Source of the DNA: Levilactobacillus acidifarinae DSM 19394 = JCM 15949 | GTDB taxonomy: Bacteria > Bacillota > Bacilli > Lactobacillales > Lactobacillaceae | DNA: 64,000 nucleotides | Reading direction: 5' to 3' | Assembly: GCF_001434835.1 (NCBI RefSeq) | Contig: NZ_AZDV01000005.1 | Coordinates: 124,001-188,000 of the forward strand | In this document: piece after piece, positions 23,555 through 32,397 of the stretch | Numbering within the stretch: the stretch's first letter is position 1 | Layout of the letters: each line of letters opens with the position of its first letter | Position numbers and translations under genes: made by a program | The notes under the pieces: model-generated | What the model was told of the DNA's origin: nothing | The model's database searches: none | Seen by the model: only the letters and a program-made list of their open reading frames with translations

Positions 23555-23944
23555 ATGACAACAAATTATCCGGGTTACACGCAAAATAACGCGGCTTTCT
23601 TTGACATTTTAATGGAAGGACTCAAGGGAGAGGTGCCTGATGGGTCGTTCTGGGATGCCGTCGCAAACGATGCCACCTTTGAGTTTGAATATCGCATTCC
23701 TGGTTTTCCCTTTCGAATGAGTAAGGCCCAATACTTCGAGTGGTTCAAGACCTACCCCATTACGTTGCGAGCCGACCATCTGCGGGTCTACAAGGCACCT
23801 GACCAGCATGCCCTGATTATGGAATACGAAGTTCACGGGCGGGACGGTCAGTATAATAATCGCTTTTGCTCAATTGTGACCCTCAAAGATCATCAAATTA
23901 GTTACTGGCGGGATTATGGTGACTCGCTCCAGATGGCAAACTAG
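23555..23944 (+). CDS. SnoaL/NTF2-like protein
   Basis: A 129-residue protein with the NTF2-like alpha+beta cone: N-terminal helix NNAAFFDILMEGLKGEV, then strands FEFEYRIPGFPFRMS and a C-terminal sheet LIMEYEVHGRDGQYNNRFCS with IVTLKDHQISYWRDYGD. Members are small isomerases or ligand-binding proteins; no substrate can be read. It lies 90 bp from the divergent WYL regulator. Confidence 0.8.
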   Translation: MTTNYPGYTQNNAAFFDILMEGLKGEVPDGSFWDAVANDATFEFEYRIPGFPFRMSKAQYFEWFKTYPITLRADHLRVYKAPDQHALIMEYEVHGRDGQYNNRFCSIVTLKDHQISYWRDYGDSLQMAN

Positions 23945-24013
23945 GATTAGGCACGTCAGCGGGCATGGCGCATCGAGTGGGGCTCACTGGGATAATTTTT
24001 AGGAGGTTAACTC

Positions 24014-24583
24014 ATGGTTCCACAGAATGTACTGGAAATCACCACGCGCGCCGAGTTTCGGCAGTGGTTAAGTGTCCATCACGACCAGGCAACGGAATGC
24101 TGGTTGGTAGCGAAGAAGGGCAAGCAGCCGCCGACTGACTGTGTCTGGTACTTGGATGCGGTGGAAGAGGCCCTATGTTTTGGTTGGATTGATACCATGC
24201 ACAAGACAATCGATGGGCGTAATCTGCAGAAATTCACGCCCCGAGCCCGCCGCAGTTCCTGGTCTGAACTCAATAAGGAACGGTGTCGGCGCCTAGAACG
24301 TTTAGGTCAAATGACGCCAGCGGGTCGGGCGGCCTTACCGGAGATGGATCCCGCTAAATTCGAGATTGATGACGACATTCAGCAGGCCTTTGACCAGTCT
24401 CCCGTAGCATGGACCAGTTTTCAGCAATTTCCACCGCTTTATCAACGGGTTCGTATTGATGCGATCCAACGTGACAAACGGAAGGATCGCGCGGTATTTG
24501 ACCGGCGACTACGACGGTTAATAGAACAATCAACTGCTGGAAAAATGTTTGGGGAATGGAACGATTACGGACGACTGGTGTAG
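24014..24583 (+). CDS. YdeI/OmpD-associated family protein
   Basis: A 189-residue protein with the family landmarks: ECWLVAKKGKQPP near residue 30, the DAVEEALCFGWIDTMHKTID motif at 48-67, and FTPRARRSSWSELNKERCRR at 75-94. The family is widespread; one member is linked to bacteriocin or peptide tolerance, but the biochemical role is not known. AGGAGG precedes the ATG. A terminator at 24673-24708 lies downstream. Confidence 0.85.
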   Translation: MVPQNVLEITTRAEFRQWLSVHHDQATECWLVAKKGKQPPTDCVWYLDAVEEALCFGWIDTMHKTIDGRNLQKFTPRARRSSWSELNKERCRRLERLGQMTPAGRAALPEMDPAKFEIDDDIQQAFDQSPVAWTSFQQFPPLYQRVRIDAIQRDKRKDRAVFDRRLRRLIEQSTAGKMFGEWNDYGRLV

Positions 24584-24672
24584 TAACCATAAATGACCAA
24601 GTGAAAGAAGGCCACGGCATAGGGTGATTGCAGGTTCTACAATCTCCCAAAATTGTGCTTGGACGAATGGCA

Positions 24673-24708
24673 AAAAACGGCGGATCCTACTGGGGTCCGC
24701 CGTTTTAA
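24673..24708. terminator. Terminator between convergent genes
   Basis: AAAACGGCGGA-CC pairs with GG-TCCGCCGTTTT. Confidence 0.8.
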
Positions 24709-24732
24709 CATCTTTATCAATTTTTAGCTGGT

Positions 24733-25398
24733 TTACATATCCGGATCAAACCCATTTCCGGTCATTACCGCGACCCGGGGCCGATCGCCGTCCGTACCGG
24801 GCTTGCTAACGCCAACGGAATCACGGACGTCTAAGGTCGGATCTTGAATCAGGCTGACCGCGTAAGCCGCAATACTTTGGCGAGAAACCTCGGTGCCCAC
24901 AAAGGCATCGTGACGGTGCGTCGTGGTGTAGCTGACCTCATCATCGTTTGTCAGCCAGGCGGGACGGATGATGGTGTAAGCCAAGTCACTGGCCTCAATG
25001 ATGTCTGCCGCGGCCCGATAGGTCTTTAAATAGTCGGGTAACGCCCGGTTATTTAGCTCGCCAAATTTGCCGGGAACTTCATCATAGATGCCCAGTGAGG
25101 AGGTCCAGATCAGCCGCTTAACGTTTTGCTGGTTCATGACCGTCACTAAGGTTTTCGCCGCCGTGACGACATCGCCCTCTAGACTGGCGTACACCACGTC
25201 CTGTCCCTGAATCGCTGGCGTTACTTGCGCCGAATCGGTGGCATCACCGACCAAAATCTTAGCGGTTTTTAAATCGGCAGGCAATTTTGCCTGATCTCGT
25301 AAGAACAAGGTTAACTGAACAGCTTGGTCGCGCAACAAGGTTCGTTCCGCCCACTGAGCAATGCGACTGGTAGCACCAATAATTAAAATATTTTTCAT
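24733..25398 (-). CDS. NAD(P)-binding (NmrA/atypical SDR) protein
   Basis: A 221-residue Rossmann protein with IIGATSRIAQWAERTLL as the dinucleotide-binding loop, the strand VVYASLEGDV, and the RLIWTSSLGIYDEVPG segment typical of NAD(P)H-binding atypical SDRs. Such proteins sense or use NAD(P)H. It lies 15 bp downstream of the nitroreductase gene on the same strand, in an operon divergent from the HxlR regulator at 26201. Confidence 0.85.
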   Translation of the reverse strand: MKNILIIGATSRIAQWAERTLLRDQAVQLTLFLRDQAKLPADLKTAKILVGDATDSAQVTPAIQGQDVVYASLEGDVVTAAKTLVTVMNQQNVKRLIWTSSLGIYDEVPGKFGELNNRALPDYLKTYRAAADIIEASDLAYTIIRPAWLTNDDEVSYTTTHRHDAFVGTEVSRQSIAAYAVSLIQDPTLDVRDSVGVSKPGTDGDRPRVAVMTGNGFDPDM

Positions 25399-25413
25399 GG
25401 TTAGACGACCTTT

Positions 25414-26054
25414 CTAGTCAGTTATGGTAAGGTAACGGTCAAGCGGCATTCGTTCGGAGCGGAATTGATTGATTTTGGCTTGCTCATCGCGATAGCCTAA
25501 TCCAATCCCCATCCCAAATTGGTAATCGGCGGGGACGTTTAAAATCGTGTGTAATTGTTGCGGGTCAGCGACGAACTCCGCGGCCGGCATCGAGTCGACT
25601 CCCAGCGCCGTCGCGGCCAACATGAGTGTTTGACCGAAGGCGCCCAGGTCGTAGGCGGTCCACAGCGAGGCCTTGGCGGGCATCAACAGATAGGCAATAG
25701 CGGGCGCGGAAAAGAGTTGGGCCGAGGCGGTGGTCATCTGGCCGTATTGGGGCCCGAGAAACGTCTGCAGGTCAGTGGACCAAGTCCGCACGTTGGAACG
25801 TCCCTGCGCGGCCATAGCGTCTCGATGAAGGGGTGGGAACTCCGAATACCCTGAACGCCCTGATTGCAGGGCCGCCAGGTGGGCCCGTTTGATTTGCGTG
25901 AGGTGCTCACCGGTCGCCACCACGACCTGCCAAATTTGATCGTTGGCCCACGATGGGGTGGTCCCAGCAGCCTGCACGATTTTGGTGATCGTGTCAGTCG
26001 TTAACTAAACGCTCTAACGGAGTGACGATTTGCTAAAACATCTTGAAATTCCAT
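25414..26054 (-). pseudogene. Nitroreductase, frameshifted near the N-terminus
   Basis: The main frame (25414-25977) encodes most of a nitroreductase: QAAGTTPSWANDQIWQVVVA, GQTLMLAATALGVDSMP and FGMGIGLGYRDE. The missing N-terminus lies just upstream in another frame: MEFQDVLANRHSVRAFS from 26054, ending in TAA. Joining MEFQDVLANRHSVRAF to LTTDTITKIVQAAG gives a normal nitroreductase start with the FMN-phosphate RHSVR motif. A one-base frameshift at about 26003-26010 explains this. It could be a sequencing error; if real, the enzyme is probably inactive. Confidence 0.75.
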
Positions 26055-26200
26055 CGTTGCATAACCTTCTTCATGACGAATTTTAGGAACGATGCTATCA
26101 TAACCGTATTAATTACTTTTAGTAAGAGACCACTTTTTTGTTGGCTAGCCACTTAAAAGTAGGAATTGGACCACCACAGCGTTTAGAGGAGCTAAAAAAC

Positions 26201-26578
26201 ATGAAAAAAAACGAACCGATGACGATTTGTCCGTGTGCCATCACCATTGCGATGTTGAGTAGTAAATGGAAAATTTTAATTATTCGTGAATTGCTCAAGG
26301 GCACGTGTCGTTACCGTGACTTGCGGGAACAGGTCTTTGGCGTGAGTCAGAAAATGCTGACGCAGAGTCTAAAAGAGCTGGAAGCGGATGGGCTGGTTGC
26401 GCGGCGGGTCTATCCGGAAGTGCCACCGCGGGTTGAGTACAGTCTGACGGATGATGGGAACAGTCTGCGCCCCGTGATCCAAGTGCTGGATGCTTGGGGC
26501 GCCCACTATGTTGTCGAAAAGGAACCTGATTACGTTGCCACGCGGTTAACCTCGACGCGCCAAAAAATAGTTGGATGA
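26201..26578 (+). CDS. HxlR-family transcriptional regulator
   Basis: A 125-residue winged helix of the HxlR family: CPCAITIAMLSSKWKILIIR with the N-terminal Cys pair, then RDLREQVFGVSQKMLTQSLKELEADGLV. Several HxlR proteins sense aldehydes or quinones through the N-terminal cysteine. ATG 26201 follows AGAGGAG. It is divergent from the nitroreductase/NAD-binding operon, its likely target. Confidence 0.9.
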   Translation: MKKNEPMTICPCAITIAMLSSKWKILIIRELLKGTCRYRDLREQVFGVSQKMLTQSLKELEADGLVARRVYPEVPPRVEYSLTDDGNSLRPVIQVLDAWGAHYVVEKEPDYVATRLTSTRQKIVG

Positions 26579-26662
26579 AGATTCCGTATAACGAACGTAT
26601 CTAATCGTTACTATCCGTGGAAGTTTGAGAACGAGGCAACTGTCTGAAGGGAGCCGTTTAAA

Positions 26663-26959
26663 ATGGTTAACTGGGTACCAGCTGAGCAGGGGAAAACGCT
26701 TGGCCAATTGGGAACGGAGAATGGCATCATCTTAAAGGACGAGGTGTGGCCCGGGGTGGGGCGAATCACGTTGGAACAAAAGCGGTCTGAATCTACCATA
26801 ACTTGTGGGTTGTATGGCAGTTTCGTCCATACGGCTTTTACGGATGAGGCGCATGAGTATTCGCTGTACAACACCATGAAGGCTGCGCTGGAAGAGTCTC
26901 CCGACGAGTTAGAGGAATTAGAAGTTTGGATTGATGAATTTGTTCATCGTTTTTCCTGA
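26663..26959 (+). CDS. Unknown 98-residue protein (paralogue of 29535-29837)
   Basis: Not recognised. An acidic cytoplasmic protein with the core GKTLGQLGTENGIILKDE, RITLE, and ITCGLYGSFVHTAFTDEA, and an acidic C-terminal helix. A second gene 2.6 kb away shares this core (GETIGQLGSEQGVILQDE, ITCGVFGAFMHTAFAG). GAAGGGAG precedes the ATG. The pair may be immunity or antitoxin-like proteins, but nothing in the sequence proves it. Confidence 0.6.
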   Translation: MVNWVPAEQGKTLGQLGTENGIILKDEVWPGVGRITLEQKRSESTITCGLYGSFVHTAFTDEAHEYSLYNTMKAALEESPDELEELEVWIDEFVHRFS

Positions 26960-27065
26960 GTTATAAGCGATGATTTTTAGAAGCGTTTCTAGGCAATAAC
27001 ATCCGGTATTGGGGGGGATGGCGCGGCGGATTCTGAACTTGAGCCATAATACACGGTTGTTCCGG

Positions 27066-27081
27066 TGTTTCACGTGAAACA
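27066..27081. promoter_or_regulatory. parS site 4 (perfect)
   Basis: TGTTTCACGTGAAACA, the exact ParB-binding palindrome, in a gene-free stretch. Confidence 0.85.
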
Positions 27082-27126
27082 TAACCACCATTGGACGCAT
27101 CTGTGGTCACTCATTTAAAAATTAGC

Positions 27127-27162
27127 AAGCCAGCGTCCGAAGCGAGGGACGCTGGCTTTTTT
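27127..27162 (+). terminator. Intrinsic terminator
   Basis: AAGCCAGCGTCC pairs perfectly with GGACGCTGGCTT, then TTTT. It is the only other feature I see in the 26960-27370 gap besides parS. Confidence 0.85.
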
Positions 27163-27370
27163 ACGCGCCGATGATGGTCACGGAAAGCGAGTTACTTAAA
27201 CGCGCTCATAGTTGGCTCATCAACAACGCGGTTAGGATACCCATAGGTGACAGTTCAACCGTTAATGCGTCGCTACTGACCACTCAAAATAATTTACCAG
27301 ATTGATTATTAGATAAAATGGCGATACGTTTAACGTATTAAGTATTTTTAATGATGGGGAGAAGATTATC

Positions 27371-27880
27371 GTGAAAAATAGGAAACTTCTAACAACGCTG
27401 CTAGTCATTGGGACCTCGCTGGGGTTGTTTTTGGCGTTGGACTCACTCAACTTAACGACCGCCCATGCCGGGATGCCGGCTTCAACTTATAGTGCTAAAA
27501 CGCTAAAGCAAAACGGTTTCACGAAACGGACGCTTGCCAAAAAATATCGGGGAACCTGGTATGCGTACGAAAAGTATACGGGTGGGACTTCCGGTTCAAT
27601 GGACCGATTGAAAATCACTAAAAATAAGGTTAACGGTTACCCGGTTAAGGTGGCCAACAAGTTGGTTAAGATCAAGGGGCACTACCGTCTCGGCGTTTAC
27701 TATGACCGCGCCTTGATTTATCTAAGTGTTACGAATAAACCACGAAAATTAGCTTACTCGCTGGTCGAACCAGTGCTCGGCAAGCATGAGAAAATTGTGG
27801 ACACTCAAATCACCAAACACATTACGTTTGATATTCCGTACTATCGCACCCAGAAACAGGCTAAGGTACATTCGTATTAG
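27371..27880 (+). CDS. Small secreted protein (RGxW family)
   Basis: A 169-residue protein with a signal peptide: KNRK, a hydrophobic core to about residue 24, and a likely cleavage after THAHA-like TTAHA (residues 29-33). The mature part has YRGTWYAYEKY followed by MDRLKITKNKVNG, a pattern shared with the secreted proteins at 28917, 33431 and 56017. Translation starts at GTG 27371, with GGGGAGA upstream. Function unknown; very basic mature protein suggests binding to the anionic cell wall. Confidence 0.75.
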   Translation: MKNRKLLTTLLVIGTSLGLFLALDSLNLTTAHAGMPASTYSAKTLKQNGFTKRTLAKKYRGTWYAYEKYTGGTSGSMDRLKITKNKVNGYPVKVANKLVKIKGHYRLGVYYDRALIYLSVTNKPRKLAYSLVEPVLGKHEKIVDTQITKHITFDIPYYRTQKQAKVHSY

Positions 27881-27904
27881 AGGTAAAGTTAATTAGAATT
27901 AGCG

Positions 27905-27939
27905 GGAACTCCATTCAATCTTGATGGGGTTCCTTTTTT
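27905..27939 (+). terminator. Terminator after the secreted-protein gene
   Basis: GGAACTCCAT pairs with ATGGGGTTCC, then TTTTTT. Confidence 0.8.
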
Positions 27940-28062
27940 GTCGCCTTAGAATCGATAAGACGAGGTGTTGAATCACAAAAAATAAGAGTGACAGGTTAAA
28001 CTGTAATGGGGGATCACGGTCATTGTGAACTGTCTTCCGAGATGAAGAAAGAAGGTAAGGGA

Positions 28063-28737
28063 ATGTTGAAGAAACGGGAATTATATGTGTATCAGGTGGT
28101 GGTTGCGGCGATGGGGCCGCAAGATCGGTTTTTGGCCGTACATCGGACTCGTAAAAGTGAATCACTCTACGTCTGCTTAGTCAATCAGCAGGGGAAATTT
28201 GTCACCTTCCGAATAAGCTCTCACGCGGCTAAAAGTGGTTTTTTATCGATTCCAACCTTTGCGATGACCCACCGTGAAAGACTTGAAGCCCAGCTGCGAT
28301 TGTACCTCCCAAAAGCCAGTTGGACCCCGTTAACCTATGCCGATTATTTCGTATTGTCCGTGATGATTTTTAGCCACCGCCATCATGTTTATTTTCAGAT
28401 TGATGATTTGTATGGGATTTTTACCGAAGAAAAAGAGGGCATGCTATTTTACCAAGTACGGGATCCCTATAAGCATAAGCGCATAGTGGTGAATGGGGTG
28501 GAAGAAACGACCAATCGAGTCATGCGCAAACTTTTTGCTTTTGGCTTAATTGCTAGCCTAGAACGATCTGGGGAAACCCCTAGTCTGTACGTGTCAGAAA
28601 TTGGCATGCAACTCCTTGATTACTACGCAAGTACATATGTTGAGCAATTTACCCAGGACTACCAGAAGCTAGATTGGAGTAATGTGCGGGTCTCGCAAGA
28701 AGCAGACCTGGCCTCAGTAAAGGACCCCGAGAATTGA
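28063..28737 (+). CDS. Unknown cytoplasmic protein
   Basis: A 224-residue protein not recognised by family. It starts MLKKRELYVYQVVVAAMGPQ, has no membrane segment, and contains a region that could be a winged helix (ETTNRVMRKLFAFGLIASLE, then PSLYVSEIGMQLLDYY), as in some replication or regulatory proteins. ATG 28063 follows AAGGTAAGGGA; in-frame ATGs at 28006 and 28042 are less well placed. It sits among the small secreted proteins. Confidence 0.55.
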   Translation: MLKKRELYVYQVVVAAMGPQDRFLAVHRTRKSESLYVCLVNQQGKFVTFRISSHAAKSGFLSIPTFAMTHRERLEAQLRLYLPKASWTPLTYADYFVLSVMIFSHRHHVYFQIDDLYGIFTEEKEGMLFYQVRDPYKHKRIVVNGVEETTNRVMRKLFAFGLIASLERSGETPSLYVSEIGMQLLDYYASTYVEQFTQDYQKLDWSNVRVSQEADLASVKDPEN

Positions 28738-28916
28738 AGCTTGGTCAAGGTCAGCACTGGATGGCGCTACAGTAAGCTGCTTAATCGTTAAATTCGAGTT
28801 CGGTAGGATAGATGCTGGCTTTAAATGAACGGGGACTTTCGGAGGAAAGATGAAGATTGACTTTACCGAATAAACGCCTAATAATGAAATTAATAAAGTT
28901 GTTAGGAGTGTTTACT

Positions 28917-29426
28917 ATGAAGAAGATGCTTATGTTTTCGCTCACGGTAGTTTGTAGTGCCTTACTGGGGGGATTAACTGAGACGACCGCTAATGCCGAT
29001 GCTCCACATTTTAACCGGGCGCCTGCGGTTCTAAAAGGATCTTGGCAAACCAAAACTCATAAAACGGCAAAGAAGTATAGCAATTCACGTAATCGGTACT
29101 GGTACACCGATTTGTACATAACGAATAAGCAATTTCATCTGGAAGATTTTATGCTAAATAAGCATAAAATGAATGAATATAATAGTGGGCCTTACGGTGC
29201 CTATGATGGTAAAACAGACTCGTTAGCTTATAGAAAAACTAAAAATCGCCACTACCATATCTATGGAAATATTGCGCCAAATTTTGAAAAGGGCGTCTGG
29301 GGGTATAGCGTTGTGTTGGCTAAAAGTCATAAATCGATGAAGGTGTATTCTCACAAATTGACCGATCACGGGTCCTACTACGCATTCGGTAAAAAGCACT
29401 ATGTTGGAAATTTCTATAAACAATAA
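28917..29426 (+). CDS. Small secreted protein (RGxW family)
   Basis: A 169-residue protein with signal peptide MKKMLMFSLTVVCSALLGG and likely cleavage after ANA near residue 27. The mature part begins with VLKGSWQTKTHKTAKKY and continues TDLYITNKQFHLED, which matches the pattern of the other small secreted proteins in the window. ATG 28917 follows TTAGGAG; upstream in-frame starts are not signal-like. Function unknown. Confidence 0.75.
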   Translation: MKKMLMFSLTVVCSALLGGLTETTANADAPHFNRAPAVLKGSWQTKTHKTAKKYSNSRNRYWYTDLYITNKQFHLEDFMLNKHKMNEYNSGPYGAYDGKTDSLAYRKTKNRHYHIYGNIAPNFEKGVWGYSVVLAKSHKSMKVYSHKLTDHGSYYAFGKKHYVGNFYKQ

Positions 29427-29534
29427 CCTGCTTTCGGATAGTGGGTCGTAGACACGAATCGTGGTTGGTAACGATAGATTGAACTAGATTGGATGGCACA
29501 GCTGAGTCTTTTAGTGTGGAATAGGGGGGACACG

Positions 29535-29837
29535 ATGACGTGGGAACAGGTAAATTCAGGTGAAACGATAGGGCAATTGGGCAGTGAGCAGGGCGTTATT
29601 TTACAAGATGAAGTTTTACCCGACGTGAGCCGCATAACGCTTGAGCGGGATGGGAAAATTGCACCGTTTTCGATAACGTGTGGTGTATTTGGGGCATTCA
29701 TGCATACGGCATTTGCCGGTACGGCAAGTGAAGCCAAGCAAAAGTATAATGCCATGAAGGCGGACATAGAACAGTTTCCCGACGATGATGAGTTGGTTGG
29801 TGATTGGATAGAACGCTTCACTGATCAGTTTAATTAG
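29535..29837 (+). CDS. Unknown 100-residue protein (paralogue of 26663-26959)
   Basis: Shares GETIGQLGSEQGVILQDE, RITLE and ITCGVFGAFMHTAF with the 98-residue protein upstream, and has the same acidic C-terminal helix (DDDELVGDWIERF). ATG 29535 follows AGGGGGGA; a longer frame from 29493 lacks an RBS. It follows a secreted-protein gene, whereas its paralogue lies just before one, so the two bracket a small cluster. Function unknown. Confidence 0.6.
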   Translation: MTWEQVNSGETIGQLGSEQGVILQDEVLPDVSRITLERDGKIAPFSITCGVFGAFMHTAFAGTASEAKQKYNAMKADIEQFPDDDELVGDWIERFTDQFN

Positions 29838-29915
29838 AGGGTTTTGGTATTAAGAAAATGAGAATTGACTTGAACAATTAAAGCTCGTTTTTCCAAAACT
29901 TTATTCTAAAAAAAC

Positions 29916-29944
29916 TCGCTTAGATTATAAGCGAGCTTTTTAGA
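29916..29944. terminator. Terminator between convergent genes
   Basis: CTCGCTTA pairs with TAAGCGAG with A and T runs on the two sides. Confidence 0.8.
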
Positions 29945-29996
29945 TATTATAGAATTAATGGATAGCGTTTTGACTTCTCAGTGATAACCAAGTAGA

Positions 29997-31253
29997 TTAT
30001 TTCGTCTCACTATTCTGGGGATAGGTCATTTCAGTCCAACCACCGAACCCTTGATGTAACGATTGGATATTCTCAGCACCTGATAGTGGGATAGCCGCGG
30101 TTGGTCCAGAGAAGGTGTCGATTAGTCCTGGTGTCATGTGATTCTGTTGAGCTTGCTCAACAGATAATGTCGTGACGATTTGGTCTTCTTGATGGTTCAA
30201 GATTTTTTGGGCAAAGTCTGGATCAATGATGTTTTCCCGACCAACGGCTACCAGGTCAGCCAAAGCTAAGGCGGCTTCAGCCTTAGCCTTGCTAGTAATG
30301 CCCCCAACGATAATTTCCTTGCTACCATTCAAATAGGGCTGGAAAAGAGTGGCAAAGGGTTTATCAGAGTCTTTGAACTTATTAGCTGCTTGACCATCGG
30401 CGTCCAGCAATAACGCGTCGCCAGGCTTAGAGTCAAAATTTAGCATTGAAAGGTGAACGTAGTCTAAATCAAATTGTTTAGTGATTTGATTGATCAATTG
30501 GGTAGATTCGTGCCAAGTGTAGCCGACATTTTGACCATGAATTTCTTCTGGGGAAATCCGATAACCGACGATGAAGTCCTTTGGTGCGTACTTATTGACG
30601 ACTTCCATCACGGTCTTAACCACCGCTAACGGGAAGTTCATGCGCTTCTCAACGGAACCACCCCAGTGATCAGTGCGGTGATTAGAGTAAGCGGATACAA
30701 ATTGCTGAATCAGGTAATGATTGGCGCCGTGAATTTCGACTCCATCGAAACCAGCGTCAATGGCTCGCTTAGTCGCTTGACCAAAGCCAGCAATGATTTC
30801 TTGAATTTGTTCGTCGGATAATGAATGGACTTTGTAAGGAAGAAATGAAAAATCACTACCATCTTCCAAACCTGTCGGGGCATAGACCTGTTTTCCCTGC
30901 ATGGCCCGATAATTGGCTTCCCGACCGGTATGTGCGATTTGCATAATCGCTTTATTACCAGCACTTTTCATCGTCTGAGCTAGTTTCCTTAACTGGGGTA
31001 GGAACTTGTCGTCATAGGCTGCTAATTGTTCGCGGCCACGTTTCCAAGTCAACGCGGGGCCACCGTTTTCGGTAACGTACATGTATTCAGTCATTAGCAT
31101 ACTACCGGACTTAGCCCGAGTCTGGTAATATTCCAACGTGTCTTGGGTAACATAGCCGTCTTCACCACTGTTCGTTAGCATTGATGGCAGGACAAACCGG
31201 TTATCAAGTGTGGCACCATGACGGAAAGTCAGTGGATCATTTAAGCTAGTCAT
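29997..31253 (-). CDS. NADH-dependent flavin oxidoreductase (Old Yellow Enzyme family)
   Basis: A 418-residue protein, the length of OYE-like oxidoreductases with a C-terminal extension. The FMN barrel has LPSMLTNSGEDGYVT at the first strand, IMQIAHTGREA, the substrate-binding GVEIHGANHYLIQQF motif and IIVGGITSKAKAEAAL with VAVGRENIIDPDF for phosphate binding. These enzymes reduce activated double bonds with NAD(P)H. It is divergent-free but next to the HxlR gene at 31419, transcribed in the same direction from a separate promoter. Confidence 0.92.
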   Translation of the reverse strand: MTSLNDPLTFRHGATLDNRFVLPSMLTNSGEDGYVTQDTLEYYQTRAKSGSMLMTEYMYVTENGGPALTWKRGREQLAAYDDKFLPQLRKLAQTMKSAGNKAIMQIAHTGREANYRAMQGKQVYAPTGLEDGSDFSFLPYKVHSLSDEQIQEIIAGFGQATKRAIDAGFDGVEIHGANHYLIQQFVSAYSNHRTDHWGGSVEKRMNFPLAVVKTVMEVVNKYAPKDFIVGYRISPEEIHGQNVGYTWHESTQLINQITKQFDLDYVHLSMLNFDSKPGDALLLDADGQAANKFKDSDKPFATLFQPYLNGSKEIIVGGITSKAKAEAALALADLVAVGRENIIDPDFAQKILNHQEDQIVTTLSVEQAQQNHMTPGLIDTFSGPTAAIPLSGAENIQSLHQGFGGWTEMTYPQNSETK

Positions 31254-31418
31254 AATTGAAAACTCCCTTTTGTTTATTATTTCACTAACTAGTTTACAAC
31301 GAACTTCTACTTACGAATAGTAGGCACTTCTTTGTAAGTTACTTACCAGCAAGTAAGGAGAGAGACTGGCTTAAATGTCACTAGATCAACAATCTAGTGA
31401 GCGCCGAATCGGAATTAC

Positions 31419-31823
31419 CTAATCTGATGACTCTTTTGGGGTGTTCAAATCGACTAATCCCAGCATGGCATCGGAACCGTATTTGAAGTGAACAGAATCG
31501 TCTTGCATCGATTCCGCGAATTGAGTCATCTGAATAAGTAAGACCTTTAAGTTACGACCTTCGTCGGTTAACGAGTAGATGACCTTCAGGGGCATCACAT
31601 TGTAACTCGTACGTTTGACTAGTTTGTGATTGATTAATTGGTGAAGCTGTTCGCTTAAAACCTTTTCCGCTGGGGCGACCCCGTAAAGCCGCTTAAAGTA
31701 CTGCCGCAGTTCCCCAAACCGTTTATCGCCTAAGCCAAGTGAGCAAATAATAGATGGTTTCCACTTACCACCAACTAAATCAATAATGTAGTTGCAACCC
31801 AGAAAATATTCTTGTGTTTCCAT
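31419..31823 (-). CDS. HxlR-family transcriptional regulator
   Basis: A 134-residue winged helix: CNYIIDLVGGKWKPSIICSL with an N-terminal Cys, then FGELRQYFKRLYGVAPAEKVLSEQL and the wing NVMPLKVIYSLTDEG. ATG 31823 has AAAGGAG at 10 bp; the GTG at 31832 abuts the RBS. It lies upstream of the OYE gene, its likely target, with a 165-bp gap. Confidence 0.9.
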   Translation of the reverse strand: METQEYFLGCNYIIDLVGGKWKPSIICSLGLGDKRFGELRQYFKRLYGVAPAEKVLSEQLHQLINHKLVKRTSYNVMPLKVIYSLTDEGRNLKVLLIQMTQFAESMQDDSVHFKYGSDAMLGLVDLNTPKESSD

Positions 31824-32033
31824 CTCAAGCACACTCCTTTAGTCTCAAAAATCAATTTGACTTAAGTGGAATTTTACGATATTTCCAGTATAGCAAAGAA
31901 TCAGTTGTTATCGCATTGAGGGAATGATCCAATAATTCGGTACGAGTTCGTTTTTATTCGACGAAGCTCGTAGGCGACTAGTTAAAATTACGGTGAACTT
32001 GCCTGATACCTCATGATGTGATTTATAGCTCCT

Positions 32034-32288
32034 CTATTCTTTAAAATGAGCGAGAATCCGCCGAATGTTTCGCTCGGAATACTGATGTGTGTAAGCTAAT
32101 TGATGAACCGTTTGACCAGTTTGGTATTCTTTAAAAATCAAATTGGCTTCTTTATGGGGATCTAGTAACCGTTTCGGTAAATTTATTTGAGAACCACCAA
32201 AAACCTGGTGCAGTCGTTGGGTATTGGTGATACCAATAATAGTGGCTAGTTCGCGATATAGGGGATGCCAATTCATTGGATTATCCAT
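32034..32288 (-). CDS. Mor-like HTH protein
   Basis: An 84-residue protein resembling the DNA-binding half of phage Mu Mor-type activators: GGSQINLPKRLL, then FKEYQTGQTVHQLAYTHQYSERNIRRIL as the helix-turn-helix. GGGAGG precedes the ATG. Divergent from the WYL regulator at 32398. It may be a remnant of a mobile element or a small stand-alone regulator. Confidence 0.65.
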   Translation of the reverse strand: MDNPMNWHPLYRELATIIGITNTQRLHQVFGGSQINLPKRLLDPHKEANLIFKEYQTGQTVHQLAYTHQYSERNIRRILAHFKE

Positions 32289-32397
32289 GTGTAATTCCTC
32301 CCATTGCTAAGTGATTAAGCTAAGCATACAATTTAGGGGAGAACAAATATGTCTACTTAAATAATAATCAGTAATCGATGAAAGGCGGGTTAGGCTC

